Assembly: GCA_011317545.1 (NCBI GenBank)
Contig: WUJK01000013.1
Location: 1-64,000 of the forward strand
DNA: 64,000 nucleotides
Origin: Coniella vitis
Lineage: Eukaryota; Ascomycota; Sordariomycetes; Diaporthales; Schizoparmaceae
Direction of reading: 5' to 3'
Notes under the pieces: generated by a model
Told to the model about the DNA's origin: nothing
Seen by the model: only the letters and a program-made list of their open reading frames with translations
The model's database searches: none
In this document: in pieces, positions 33,701-43,992 of the stretch
How the letters are laid out: the number at the start of each line of letters is the position of its first letter
Position numbering within the stretch: the first letter of the stretch is position 1
Translations under genes and position numbers: made by a program

Positions 33701-36265
33701 ATAATCTTCTATAACCCGTTAAAGGAGAGGCTTAGATAGCCCCTTCCTAATTATAAGTTCGAGAAAATACTATTATAGGAGATAAGATTAAAGGAGATTT
33801 TAGATACTTTATACGTTTAAGTGGATATAGGAGAATATTATACCTTCCCGTCTTAAGTAACCGACTTAAACCTATATATAATATATACTAACGTTAGTCC
33901 GCCCTTAGAACTAGGGGGTAAGTAGCTTTATATAGATAGTTTAGAAGGTATTCCGGATTAGATTATAGAGGATATACCTATACTTAAGTTAAATATAGAG
34001 AACTTATAACTCTCTAATCGCTACTAAAGTTTAGACGATTACGTTTAGCTATAATAAAGTAACGCCTTTACGCGTATACGAATTTAAATAAACCCTATTA
34101 GCAGCGATACTAAGGTAGATAAAGACCCTACTAGCTTTATAGCTAGAGAAGATAAATAATCTATAGATATAAACCCTATTAGCGATATATAACTCGCTAA
34201 GGTAGATAAATTGCCCCTTAAAGTCGAGGAACCGCTAGAGCGTTAATTATTAATATATAACAAGGACTATTAGTCTAAGCTTTAACTATAATAACTATTA
34301 CTTATAGACGGCTAAGATAATCTAATTAATTAGAGATATCTAATTACTAAAACCGAGGAGGATATATAATAGGATATTCCGCCCTTTTTATAGAGATCTA
34401 ATAGATAGAGAGTACTAATATAAAGGGTATTTAAATAAACGCCTATTCGTAGGTATAAAAGAAAGAACTTCGAGCTACTTAAGCTATTTATCCGAAGGCC
34501 GTTCGCCTTTATAAGCGTATTTCACCCGTTTAGGCGATAATAGGCTTATTTAGCCACCGTGCTAGTAGATATATAGCCGGAACTAGATATAAGATACGCT
34601 ACGTTATACGCTATATTTATAGCGGCGGTTAACGCTAATAATACGCCTAGTTAGATATAGGATAAAATTACTAAGTTTACATTATATCCCTAATATATTA
34701 ATAACCTGCTTAAAGAGCTATTAAACTAGGTATAAGCTTAGAAGTTACCTTTCCGCGATTAATAGTTTAAGGCTATAAGAAAGGAGATATATTAGTTAAC
34801 GATTATATACGTATAGGAGAAAGTCGATAGGGCGAAGGTATATAATAAGCTATTACCGCTTAAGTAGGTATTTCGCTATAAAACAGACGGTAATAGTATC
34901 CTATCCTCGTTTAAAGTACGGATTTACGTAAGAGGAGATCTATAGGATGCTAATATCCTCGATACCTACGCCGTAATACTTATAACACGCGCTTTTCGTA
35001 TACTTATAGCTATTACGGCTTAAAAGGACCTAGAGGTAGATTAAATAGATATAACCGGAGTATTCCTTAACGCTAATAGAGAAGGACGAGAAGAAGTATA
35101 TATTAAACTATTAGACGGATTTAAAGTTATCGATAAAGTCGCTAAGTTAAAGAAAGTACTTTATAGTTTATACGATTCGCCCCTTATATAATATAAAGAC
35201 CTTTATAATACCCTTAGAGAACTTAAGCTTAAGCTATTATCTAAAGAACTATATATATTTAAAAGTAAAGATAATAAGATTACTCTATTATTCTATATAG
35301 ATAATATCTTAATGTTTTATCTATAGTTAGCTAAGGCAGAAGTAATAAGGATTAAAGAGGGTATTACCGAGGCGTACGATATCGTTAACTAAGGATCAGC
35401 CGAATAGTTCCTAGGTATCCGAATAGTACGTAACCGAAGCAAAATAACTATTCGCCTTCTTTATAATACCTATATCGAAAAGGTAGCTAAAAAGTTCGGT
35501 TTAACGGATATACTAATATTTCTACCCTACTTACTAATCTCGCCCTTTACTAAACTTAAAAAGAATATAAGCGAGGCTATAAAGGAAGAGGTAAAGTTAT
35601 ATTAAGAGAAGATCGGTTCTATCCTCTATATAGCTATTATACTACGCCTAGATATAATATTCGTATACTTATTCCTTTCTCGTTTCCTTATAAACCTAAG
35701 TTAAGCGTATTATAAGGCTGCCGATTAGGTAATTAGATACCTCTATAGAACTAGATTCCTAGGCATTTAGTATAATAGTATAGCTCCTAAAGTATAAGTA
35801 TTATATATATCGGGAGATTCGTTCTTTATAAACGATATAGAGGACCGAAAGTCTACGTTTAGATATATATTTATACTATTCGGGGGTATAATCGCTTAGA
35901 AATTAGGTAAATAGTCTACGATCGCTATATCTACTATAGAGGCGGAGCTTAATGCCCTATCTTTAACGGTAAAGGAAATAATAGCGTTTAAACGATTATT
36001 TCGAGATATCTCTATAGACCTTAGGGAGATATAGAATATCTACTATAATAACTAGCAGACGATACGGCTAGTAGTAGCTAAACGCGAGAAAATTAGTATA
36101 AAGCTTAGGTACATTAATATTAGTTAACTATAGCTTAAATAGGAGTATTAAAAAGGTATATTTAAAGTTATATATTTACCTATAAAATAGATACTAGCCG
36201 ACGGCTTAACTAAACCGCTAGATCGAGCCTAATTTAAGTATTTTAGAGCTCTCTTAAATCTTTAA
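30800..36265 (+). pseudogene. copia gag-pol, destroyed by RIP
   Basis: Reading through TAA/TAG gives Gag-like helical sequence to about 32000 and protease or pre-integrase sequence after it. The integrase signature KEPNGVAEKAGREL (QNGVAER type) lies near 33258-33300, and a YGYRTYI segment near 33520. The reverse-transcriptase box LLFYIDNIL (YVDD with Asp changed to Asn) lies near 35285-35315. RNase H motifs are STIEAELNAL near 35930-35960, an HINIS segment (HVDIR type) near 36112, and DGLTKPLD near 36190. The order and motifs are diagnostic of Pseudoviridae-type elements of fungi. The catalytic Asp change plus dozens of stops make it non-autonomous. Confidence 0.92.
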
Positions 36266-36349
36266 GATTTAACTACGATTATTTAAGTATAAAATAATTA
36301 TAATATTATAATAAAATAATAAGAGGATATATTAAAAAACCCTTTTTTA

Positions 36350-37897
36350 TTAATATAAATACTTAAACTCTAGGCTTTAGACCTTTAGCTTAGGGAGAAT
36401 TTTATTAAGGACCTTCGCTATCTCTAAAGTAGCCTTATCGCGAGTAATTCTCTATTCTCGCTAAGTAGAAGCTTTCTTATACGGATCGTAATCGTCCGAA
36501 CTAGCCTATAAAGAAGTATTCTCCTCCCTTAAATAGGTCCTTTCTCCTTATAAATTAGCGTTCTCCTCTCGTAAAGTAGTAATTTTATCTATAAATCGGG
36601 TCCTCTCTCGTTTAAAACCGGCTATCCTAGTTTATAAACTCGCCTTCTCCTCCTCTAAAGAAAGATATATAACCTTATAATCCTTAATACTATACGTAAG
36701 CTCGTCTTTCCGCTTATTTAACTACTATCTAGCCCTTTTACTCGTATTAAGCAACTCCCTAATCTAACGGAGATTATTACGAAGACGGTTAGCAGCCCCT
36801 TTTAGCTCGGTATAATCGGCGGTAGAAACTATATTATTAGGTAGGATATTTAAACTATTAAATTATCCCCCTTCCTATAGCTTAAGGGCAGCTTTCTATA
36901 CCTAAGAAGCGTAACTAGCCTTTATTTCGGTACCGGATACCGCCTTCTTATTATTAAGATTAAGGTTTCCTTCGACGCCTTAAGTAATATATTTAAAACG
37001 GAAGATTCGGTCTATAAAGGGCTTAAGGACGGGGGGGATAGGTATATAGGTATAATTCTGCTTATAGTAACGGTTATAATTAAGGGCGTTAAAGGTAGAG
37101 ATATATTTACCGTTGCTATTACTACTATTATAGCTCTTAATATAAGCGATATAAGGAGTTAGGCGCTTAATTTAGCCCTCCTTAATAATAGTAATCGTAT
37201 ACTTACGGACAGTCTTAGGGCGGCGAAAAGGGGTAGCGGTAGCGGACGAAGTAGCGTTATTAATATTATTATTATTATTATTATTATTATTAGCTAAAGG
37301 TTAAGGTTAAGCTTAAGGAAGGGGTTTCCGGGGGCGAGAGTTAATAGGTTTAAAACTATTAATAACCTACGATTTAGTTCTCTTAGTAGGGGTATAAGGA
37401 GACTATCTAAATACCCGTTTCCGGGGAGAATCGGCGCGGGGAATAGTATTATTACTAGTAAAGGTATAGATATTATCTATAACTTTAAGATTAGTCGGCC
37501 GATTCGTATAAGATAAGCCTAAACGAGAAGATTTACCGAGGGACCGACTAGCACGAAACGGATAAGAAGGGTTATTATCGCCGGCGTTAGAGTTAATACT
37601 AGTAATAGCAGCACTAATTAACTAGGCTAAATCGTTAGGTTAACCTATTACTCTATCGTCCTCTCTTATTATATTAGCAAACTCCTATAAAGGGTAGATT
37701 CCGTCTATTAGACTATTAAATTCGGAGCTAGGTACCTCTTCGACCTTATTAGGCGCGGAAATAGTATTATAACTAAGAATATCGTTAAAGGATAAAAAAG
37801 GGCGAATCGGGATATTAGGATTATTATTTATAGAATAGTTTATACCTATATCGCTGGATTTACGAGTTAGAGCGTTAATTAGTATATAATTAGGTAT
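36350..37897 (-). pseudogene. antisense ORF inside the copia element, coiled-coil protein, unrecognised
   Basis: On the strand opposite to gag-pol a single frame of about 516 codons runs from an ATA (probably a mutated ATG) near 37897 to TAA at 36350-36352. It is interrupted only by TAA and TAG codons at places where Gln (or Trp) fits, as in PQAQPQP and NLQGERT. Three parts are visible. About residues 1-165 are Asn/Ser/Pro rich with Arg/Lys patches (PRKRVF, RPRKPLP). About 165-320 holds a nine-Asn run, RRPKTVRK, a Tyr-rich stretch and a short globular segment. From about 350 to the end is a coiled coil with regular Leu heptads (LEEEKASL, LREENANL, LREENTSL). The family is unknown. It could be a captured host gene or an element-encoded antisense protein. 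The constant reading frame makes chance unlikely. Confidence 0.75.
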
Positions 37898-38048
37898 ATT
37901 AAATAATAATTATACTTAACTTATAGTTCGTAAGTTTAAATTGGTCTAAAGGAGAAAGAGAAGGAATCTTAAACTAGCAAAACGCGACGAATATATATTA
38001 AAGTATATACCAGGCTGCTACTAGTGCAACTAGCGATATCCTTACCAG

Positions 38049-38058
38049 TTGGGGGGTA
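38049..38058 (+). other. polypurine tract of the copia element
   Basis: TTGGGGGGTA directly precedes the 3' LTR, the position where plus-strand DNA synthesis is primed. Confidence 0.8.
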
Positions 38059-38271
38059 TATAAAAGTAGCATTCAACCCTAACCCGAAAGCTATTATATC
38101 AGCCTAACAATGGGCTTTATATAAGCAGAACAATGGCTTCGGCAACACTCAAATATTCGAACAATAGCTCTTTTTTACAGCTAGATATATAGAATATACA
38201 CTCTTTTAACCTCTCTTTTGTTTCGCCTGTTTCAGCTGATGACTAAGCTTTGTGCACACCTTATTTTCTTA
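38059..38271 (+). repeat. copia 3' LTR, 213 bp
   Basis: Same length as the 5' LTR. Its inner (left) start is mutated to TATAAAAG, while near the outer end it keeps GTGCACA where the 5' LTR has ATATATA. Confidence 0.95.
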
Positions 38272-38276
38272 ACAGC
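38272..38276. repeat. target-site duplication, right copy (ACAGC)
   Basis: Identical to 30453-30457. Merging the two copies restores the oxygenase reading frame (GGYEL joined to SRPIL). Confidence 0.95.
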
Positions 38277-38392
38277 TCATAGCCACCAGAATTGTAGTAC
38301 ACGCGCTCTCTGCTCTGCGGGAGGTCCTTGCCCAGGGTGGCCAGACTACTGGGGACTGTGTTGGCAGTTGTGATAGTGGTAGTGGACGACAT

Positions 38393-39295
38393 GTTGGCTG
38401 CTCGCTCGTGACACTGGTTCGGGCGGTGGCTTGAGACGGTAGCAGCAGCTGGCAAAGTGCTTGCTTCAAGACACGCGCATTTATGTTCTGCGAGGGAAAC
38501 GGCACATGGCACCTCTCCTCATGGTTGCCAGATCCGCGGCGTTACTCCCAGGGGGCTCCATTTCCATGCAGGTCGAGGAACAAGATGCCCTCCGTGGTGC
38601 GCGGGCCAGCTCGCCCGCTCGCCCGCTCCCTTGGGCGGCATGGCCCGGATGGGATGTCAAACTCGGGCGAGCTTCCGGGACCCCATTCCAGGCTCACCCA
38701 GCGGACGAGCTGGCCCGTGCCATGACCCGTGCCCGCTCTGTATTATGTAACGGCCCCCCTTCAGCTGTCCCTACTATGCACTCTGGCATATGTGCGGCCG
38801 CGGACGAGATAAGACTCAAAAGAGCCACTACATCCCGTCTTGGTATGGAGCTGAAGACTGACAACAAGTGCTAGCCACTTGCTCTTCACACAACTTTATC
38901 TCTCGCCAGAGGATCTATCCCAACCCATGGGCCCTTTCTGCAAAAACTTATCTCACCCGCGGCTTTTATCTCAAGCCTACTAGTCTTGCCCCGAGCTTTG
39001 CGCCTCCAGCCATGCCTGCACAAGCTGTGCGCCCATTGGCGGGGAGATGGCGATAGATACTAGGACACGGTCAAACACACACAGAGGGGGCGAGAGAGAT
39101 AGAGAGAGGCAGCGGGGGAGAGAGGCAGAGAAAGATAGACGGGAATATAAGACAAGCGTGCGATGCCGAACCGAGGCGCGTGTCTCTGGCACAACCGTCG
39201 CTCGCTCTCGACATTCTTATTCTCCATTTACAACATCCGATCAGCCCTGCGTACGCCGATTGTCGCAAGCCCCACCGTGACAAGCGTCAGCGACA
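38393..39295. promoter_or_regulatory. shared divergent promoter region of oxygenase and permease
   Basis: About 0.9 kb between the oxygenase start (minus) and the permease start (plus). It is GC-rich near 38580-38740 and has a purine tract (GAGA-type repeats) at about 39085-39140. Open frames here on both strands are not supported as genes. Paired palindromic or CGG-type sites for the nearby Zn2Cys6 protein could lie here but none was assigned with confidence. Confidence 0.4.
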
Positions 39296-41170
39296 ATGCG
39301 TCTCCTGCCATCGCGGGCTTCCGTGGTGGCGCGTTGCTCATCTGTGTCAGCATGGGAGTTGCCCAAGCAGAGCTCTGCTCTGGCGCCCGACTATGTTTGG
39401 TCCAACAAGGACATGGATCCTGTGGAGCCCGAGGATCAGACATGGTCCATCTGGACGTGGATGATGTACTGGGCGACCGAGTCCATTAGTCTGGGTACTT
39501 GGCAGACGGCGGGTAGTATTCTGAGCACCGGGTTGAGCCGGCGACAGGCTTTGCCTGCTGTGAGTCCCGTCTTTCCTGTCTCCTGTCTCCTGTCTTCTGC
39601 CTCCTGCCTCCATGTTCTTGCCCCTGTCCAGAGACCTTGCTGGTAGCCAGAAGAATGGCCCGCTGACTGGCTTGCTGTCTAGGTGGTTGTTGGGTCTGCA
39701 TGCACTTCTGTTCCCATGGTGCTCAACGGAGCACTCGGTGCGGATTTGCACATCCCCTTCTCGGTCGCCATACGAGCCTCCTTTGGCTACTACTTTGGCT
39801 ACTTCGGCGTCATTTCCCGTTGCATTCTCGCCATGTTCTGGCTTGGTTCTGTCACCAACAACGGCTCGGTCGCACTCACCGTTATGCTGCAGTCCATCTG
39901 GCCGAGCTATGCCAATATCGAGAACCACATCGCACCCAACATGGGCATCACCACGCAGGGAATGATCAGGCAAGTAGACTCTTGCGCGTGTGCCGTGAAC
40001 AACGCACCAGGCTAACAGTGCCGTAGCTACCTCCTTTTTTGGCTGATCCAGCTTCCAATGTTCTTGGTGGCCCCCCAGAAGCTTCGCTACCTCTTTATCG
40101 CCAAATTGGTCATTGTGCCCATCGCCGCGCTGGCCACAATGGGCTGGTGTGTGCACCAAGCGGGCGGCGCCGGTCCCATCTTCAGCGAACAGGCGACTCT
40201 CTCCGGCTCGGCCCTGGTCTGGGCCTGGCTCAGGGCTATGTCGTCCATGTCCGGCAGCTTGAGCACCCTGGCCTGCAACATTCCCGACTTCTCGCGTTAC
40301 GCAAAGACGACCAAGGCGCAATGGGTCCAGCTGCCTTTCATCCCCCTCATCACCATGATTGGCACCCTCGTTGGCATCGTCGGGAGCTCCGCCACGATCG
40401 TCATCTACGGCTCCATCATCTGGAACCCCCTCGACATCTACTCTCACTGGATCGAGGGGGGTTCGCATGGTGCACGCGCTGCGGCCTTCTTCTGCGGCGC
40501 GGCGTGGGCCTTGTCCCAGATGTGCACCAATATCACGGCCAACTCGATTTCTGCCGCCAATGATCTGACGGTCCTGTTCCCACGCTACCTGAACATCAAG
40601 AGAGGGTGCATCCTCGCCGCCATCATTGGCGCATGGGTCTTCGTCCCCTGGAGAATCGTCGCCTCGGCTTCCAATCTCCTGACCTTCATGGGAGGTTACG
40701 TTATCTTCCTCGCCCCCATCGCCGGCATTCTCTGTGCCGACTATTGGGTCGTCAAGAAGCGCCACATTGATGTTCCTGCCCTGTACGACCCTCACGGACG
40801 TTACCGGTACTGCTACGGCGTCAACTGGCGAGCCATGCTTGCCTTTATGGTCGCTTTCGTGCCTGTGCTGCCGGGCCTCATCAATGCCGTCAATGGGACG
40901 ACCAATACTTCCTCAAGCATCCATATCGCCGTCGGAATGCAGCATCTCTACTCCTTCAACTGGCTGTATGGATTTCTCACGAGCGTCGTCGTGTACGTGG
41001 TGGCGAACCTGGTATTCCCCGATCCTGCGTCGCTTGTTCCGTCAACTGTGCGGTCACTAGAGATCATTGACTCCACGAGCGACGTGCCCGGTTTGAAGGA
41101 GACTGCGGCCGCGACAGTCACATCCGACAAAGGGACGGATGATGGCGAGAAGGACAGAGACTTTCTTTGA
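39296..41170 (+). CDS. NCS1 family nucleobase/allantoin-type permease
   Basis: Exons 39296-39559, 39683-39969 and 40027-41170 total 1,695 nt, 564 residues. The second intron has a GC donor (GCAAGT), needed to give the family-typical GMISYLLFWLIQ join. The N-terminus carries WSNKDMDPVEPEDQTW, the usual NCS1 entry motif, then about twelve hydrophobic segments with GALGADLHIPFSV, ITANSISAANDLTVLFP and GILCADYWVVKKRHIDVPALY, all typical of Fur/Dal4-like symporters. It should import a nucleobase, allantoin or related compound with protons or cations at the plasma membrane; the exact substrate cannot be read. It is divergent from the broken oxygenase. The 482-codon reverse frame across it is a shadow. 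Confidence 0.9.
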
Positions 41171-42153
41171 TGATCGGGGTTGTCTTGATGACAATATGGT
41201 GTTGATGGTTTTCTTGGTGGTGTTTTTTTTTTTATCTTTTATCTTTTTTTTTCTTTTTTCTTTCTTTTTTTTTTCTTTTCTTTTTTTTAAAAAAAGCTCT
41301 TCACACGGTGTTTTGGGCGCGCAGAACCGACAATCAGAGTTGTCTAGAAGTAGTACGACACTAGCTTAATATTTCACTTGATTTATACTCTTAATTTTGA
41401 GATAAGGTGCCTACATCCAAAACGAGTCGCCTTGCAGGGCGGTGATACTCCAAAACGTCGTCCACATTGCCGCGTTTATTAGTGACGAAATTGTCAAGCG
41501 AATGGTGTTGACGATGAAGAAAACTTCAGGTAAGTCGGACCGAAGACTAGATGAGGCTTATACACCAGTGACCCGTATCCTTAAGATACTCAGGCAATAT
41601 ATATATATATATATATATATTCCGCCCCCATTGGCTATCCTGAATACCATCCGTCATCACTGCCTACGTTTTAACTCCTACCTACGCAATTTCAACCCAC
41701 CATCCCGGTCGTAGCCATTAAGCCCATTATACATGCGAGAGGGTTTGTCCACGATTTGCAGGCCTATTGGTATCCCAGCACCAGTCTTGTGCTCTAGAGG
41801 TTCAGAGGGCTCGTTATTGCCATCGCTTGCTTGCGTATGAAGAGTTGTTTCATGACTTGTGTTAATATTTGTCAAATAAATCGAGGCCACTGCCATTGGA
41901 TGCCCCCGTACACGAATGAGTGGGCAACTTTCCAAGATACCTAGTTGGCATGATAGGTCTAAACCGTGTCTATCCGGACCGAAGCATGGTAACTAATTCC
42001 TCTTTCACAATCGAAACCGGCGCGTACATCGGATTCGATTTCTGTGTTGGTTGTCAAACGCACTGTGGCCTTGAGTCTTTGTTTGAAAGCCTCCGGACGT
42101 ATTCCGGACGGTTTGCAGCTGTAATCACGTCAACCTCTGCACCGAGACCCTCT
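41171..42153. other. intergenic
   Basis: A T-rich tract at about 41221-41290 follows the permease and could be part of its 3' end. A TA microsatellite lies at 41597-41622. An 85-codon reverse frame (41935-41678) has no clear family and is left unassigned. Confidence 0.4.
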
Positions 42154-43201
42154 CTAAAGTTTCCTGTGCAAAGAAGTCACTCCTCCCTGATGGCTTGGAT
42201 ATACCAATGTATCCGCCACAACGACATTTTCTCTCCTACCTGCGAAAAACACCACTAGCTCGGCAATATCATCCGGCGTCAACGGATCGCAGCCGCTTGG
42301 TGAGAATGTCAGTGAGATACGAGCCATTTGAACAGTCATTATGGTGTGTGGGGGCTACGTTACCTGTACACCGCATCGGCTTTGCCTTGTCGCCGTAGAA
42401 GCGGACGACGGAAAACTCCTGCGGGGCCAAGTCAGCAAGCAGCACGCCTCTTGAAGGAAAAAAAAAAAAGGATAGATAGACAACAACGTAACGGGAGATT
42501 GGGGATCGTGACGCACCGTCTCGACCTGGCCCGGGTCGATTTCCATGACCCTGATCCGTGTGGCAATGAGTTCCTTGCGCAAGCTGTCTGTAAAGCTGCG
42601 CACAGCGGCCTTGGTAGCACAGTAGATGCTTCCGCCAACATAGGATTCACGCCCGGCAATGCTGCCGATGTTCACAATGTCGCCATGTCCACCCCGGGCA
42701 AGAAAGATTGGAAGGATGGCTTGCGTCATGTTGATCAAACCACTGACATTCGTGGCCAGCATGACTTGAATGTCCTCCTCGTCAATATGGGGTGCGGTGG
42801 CGACGCCCTTCACGAGTCCGCTGTTTGACGTCAAGACGGGTTCATCAGTACGAATGGAACACATCAGTCCGGCTTGAGATGGAGACTTACGCATTGTTTA
42901 CGAGAACATCAATGTCCTGCCAATCCTCAGGCAGACTTGAGGTGAAGTTCCGTACTTCTTTGGGATTGCTTATATCCAGCTGTACAGGAAGCACCTTCAC
43001 TCCGTCACCGACTTCCTTGACGATATCAGCAGCGATCTGTTGAAGGATATCGAAACGTCGCGCCGTCAAGATCAATCTCAGGCTGGCCGGGCTCGTCCGT
43101 GCAAACTCAAACGCGGTACTACGGCCAATACCTGATGAAGCACCCGTGATCACTATTATTTTGCCGAAAAGGCGCTTGCTGACGGCCGAGGCCATAGTCA
43201 A
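42154..43201 (-). CDS. short-chain dehydrogenase/reductase (yeast YMR226C/YdfG type)
   Basis: Exons 43201-42891, 42820-42517, 42418-42372 and 42295-42154 give 804 nt, 267 residues, the usual length of this family. The cofactor motif TGASSGIG is at residues 19-26, NNAG at the first exon joint, and NVSG, a GSIAG serine strand and the catalytic YCATK pair in exon 2. The C-terminal DPLTPDDIAE and VVADTLVYPSHQ segment is typical of NADP-dependent 3-hydroxy-acid dehydrogenases that oxidise serine or allo-threonine. Exon 3 is odd. With the obvious GTAACG donor the frame fails, because the sequence lacks one base relative to the expected DKAKADAVY. Only the GTGTAC donor at 42371 keeps the frame. The locus may therefore carry a one-base deletion. 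A start at 43195 is equally possible. Confidence 0.85.
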
Positions 43202-43750
43202 CCAAGTCTTGGACTGAGATTATATAAGAAAAAAAAGAAATCGGTAAGATGGTCTGCGAGATGACCGAAATGAAAATCAGGCTGTCTGTCGCATACTGGA
43301 AAGCAATCTCTATTCAAACTGGGAACACTAAGAAGGCCATTTACTTTATATCGAGGGATCAAGTCAGATACTTTGTGCACGCTTGTTGGCTAGGTTGCTA
43401 TTTTTGCGATTGAGGCCTTGCAATTCATATGACTCGTTATGGTGAGCATCTCTCGGACGAGATTGGGCCATGTCAAAGGGAGGTTGTGAAAACTCGGCCG
43501 TGTTTGCGATTACCGCCGGTTTAGGCTATGCTCTGATCGTACGCTCAGAGACTAGGTGGAAAGTGCTGCACGAGGATATCGTCTACGGAATTGAATAATT
43601 CGCATCTATCCTCGCGGTTCTACTATCGTTTTTTATTATCTAGAAAACATGTAATTCGTGACTAAATATGAGAGAAATTTTTATTTAACTATAAACTTAT
43701 AATGTAAATATCTTTAAAGTATAAAATATATTGAATAAGCTTAATATATT
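43202..43750. other. intergenic
   Basis: Promoter side of the dehydrogenase, then AT-rich sequence. Nothing else recognised. Confidence 0.4.
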
Positions 43751-43992
43751 GAGCCAGATGGGGTGCCAAAACAGCGAAAATGGTCGGCTGGCAAGGCGGA
43801 AAATGACTGCTGGCCACCCCAATTGGACCTCCTCACTTGTCTATAACTTTTGATCAGAAGTCAGACAACGTTCGGGCGCTTGTAGGATATACGGAAAGGA
43901 CTGTGCAGGAGATATAGCCGATCCCTTGGAGTATTTGAGTTGGAAGGAGCTGAGCTTTGTAGAGAATTGAAGGGAAAAGAAACCACCTCGAA
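43751..43992 (+). repeat. dispersed repeat, copy A (242 bp)
   Basis: Begins GAGCCAGATGGGGTGCCAAA and matches 47918-48156 along its length with scattered transitions. It ends near GAAACCACCTCGA. The two copies are in the same orientation about 4.2 kb apart, flanking the chaperonin-gene copy. Copy A is followed by extra sequence (to about 44090) not shared with copy B. Confidence 0.85.

Larger units (their letters stand above)
30458..38271 (+). mobile_element. Ty1/copia LTR retrotransposon, full length, RIP-mutated
   Basis: The element spans 7,814 bp. It has 213-bp LTRs at both ends, a primer-binding site, a gag-pol region in copia order (integrase before reverse transcriptase and RNase H), a polypurine tract and a 5-bp target duplication. 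The interior is heavily RIP-mutated, while the LTRs differ at only 14 sites, all transitions. An extra gene-length frame lies on the opposite strand between pol and the 3' LTR. It inserted into exon 1 of the oxygenase gene, in the opposite orientation to that gene. Confidence 0.97.
29049..38392 (-). pseudogene. 2-oxoglutarate/Fe(II) oxygenase split by a copia retrotransposon
   Basis: Exon 1 runs 38392-38277 and continues beyond the insertion at 30457-30267. The other exons are 30193-30141, 30073-29860, 29752-29552 and 29479-29049. Omitting the element and one copy of the 5-bp duplication gives 1,206 nt, 401 residues, with the frame intact at every joint. The fold is the isopenicillin-N-synthase type: a DIOX_N-like N-terminal half (FDSIPFVDVSKI; EKVGFFYAVN) and a catalytic jelly roll with iron ligands His247-x-Asp249 (HADYGG) and His304 (TVHRA), and the 2-oxoglutarate-binding Arg314-x-Ser316. 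It would hydroxylate or desaturate a small molecule; the substrate is unknown. A longer start at 38512 is possible. No host-sequence decay is seen, so the break looks recent. Confidence 0.92.

Noticed and set aside
38461..38874. Overlapping plus-strand frames of 80-137 codons between oxygenase and permease
   Set aside because: Three frames are open at once in a GC-rich promoter region, with no conserved sequence; they also overlap the oxygenase leader.
39347..40795. 482-codon minus-strand frame
   Set aside because: It lies wholly on the opposite strand of the NCS1 permease, which has clear family motifs; the frame is a GC-rich shadow.
41678..41935. 85-codon minus-strand frame
   Set aside because: No family recognised and no splice partners; not enough to call a gene.
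42328..42828. 166-codon plus-strand frame
   Set aside because: Antisense shadow of dehydrogenase exon 2.
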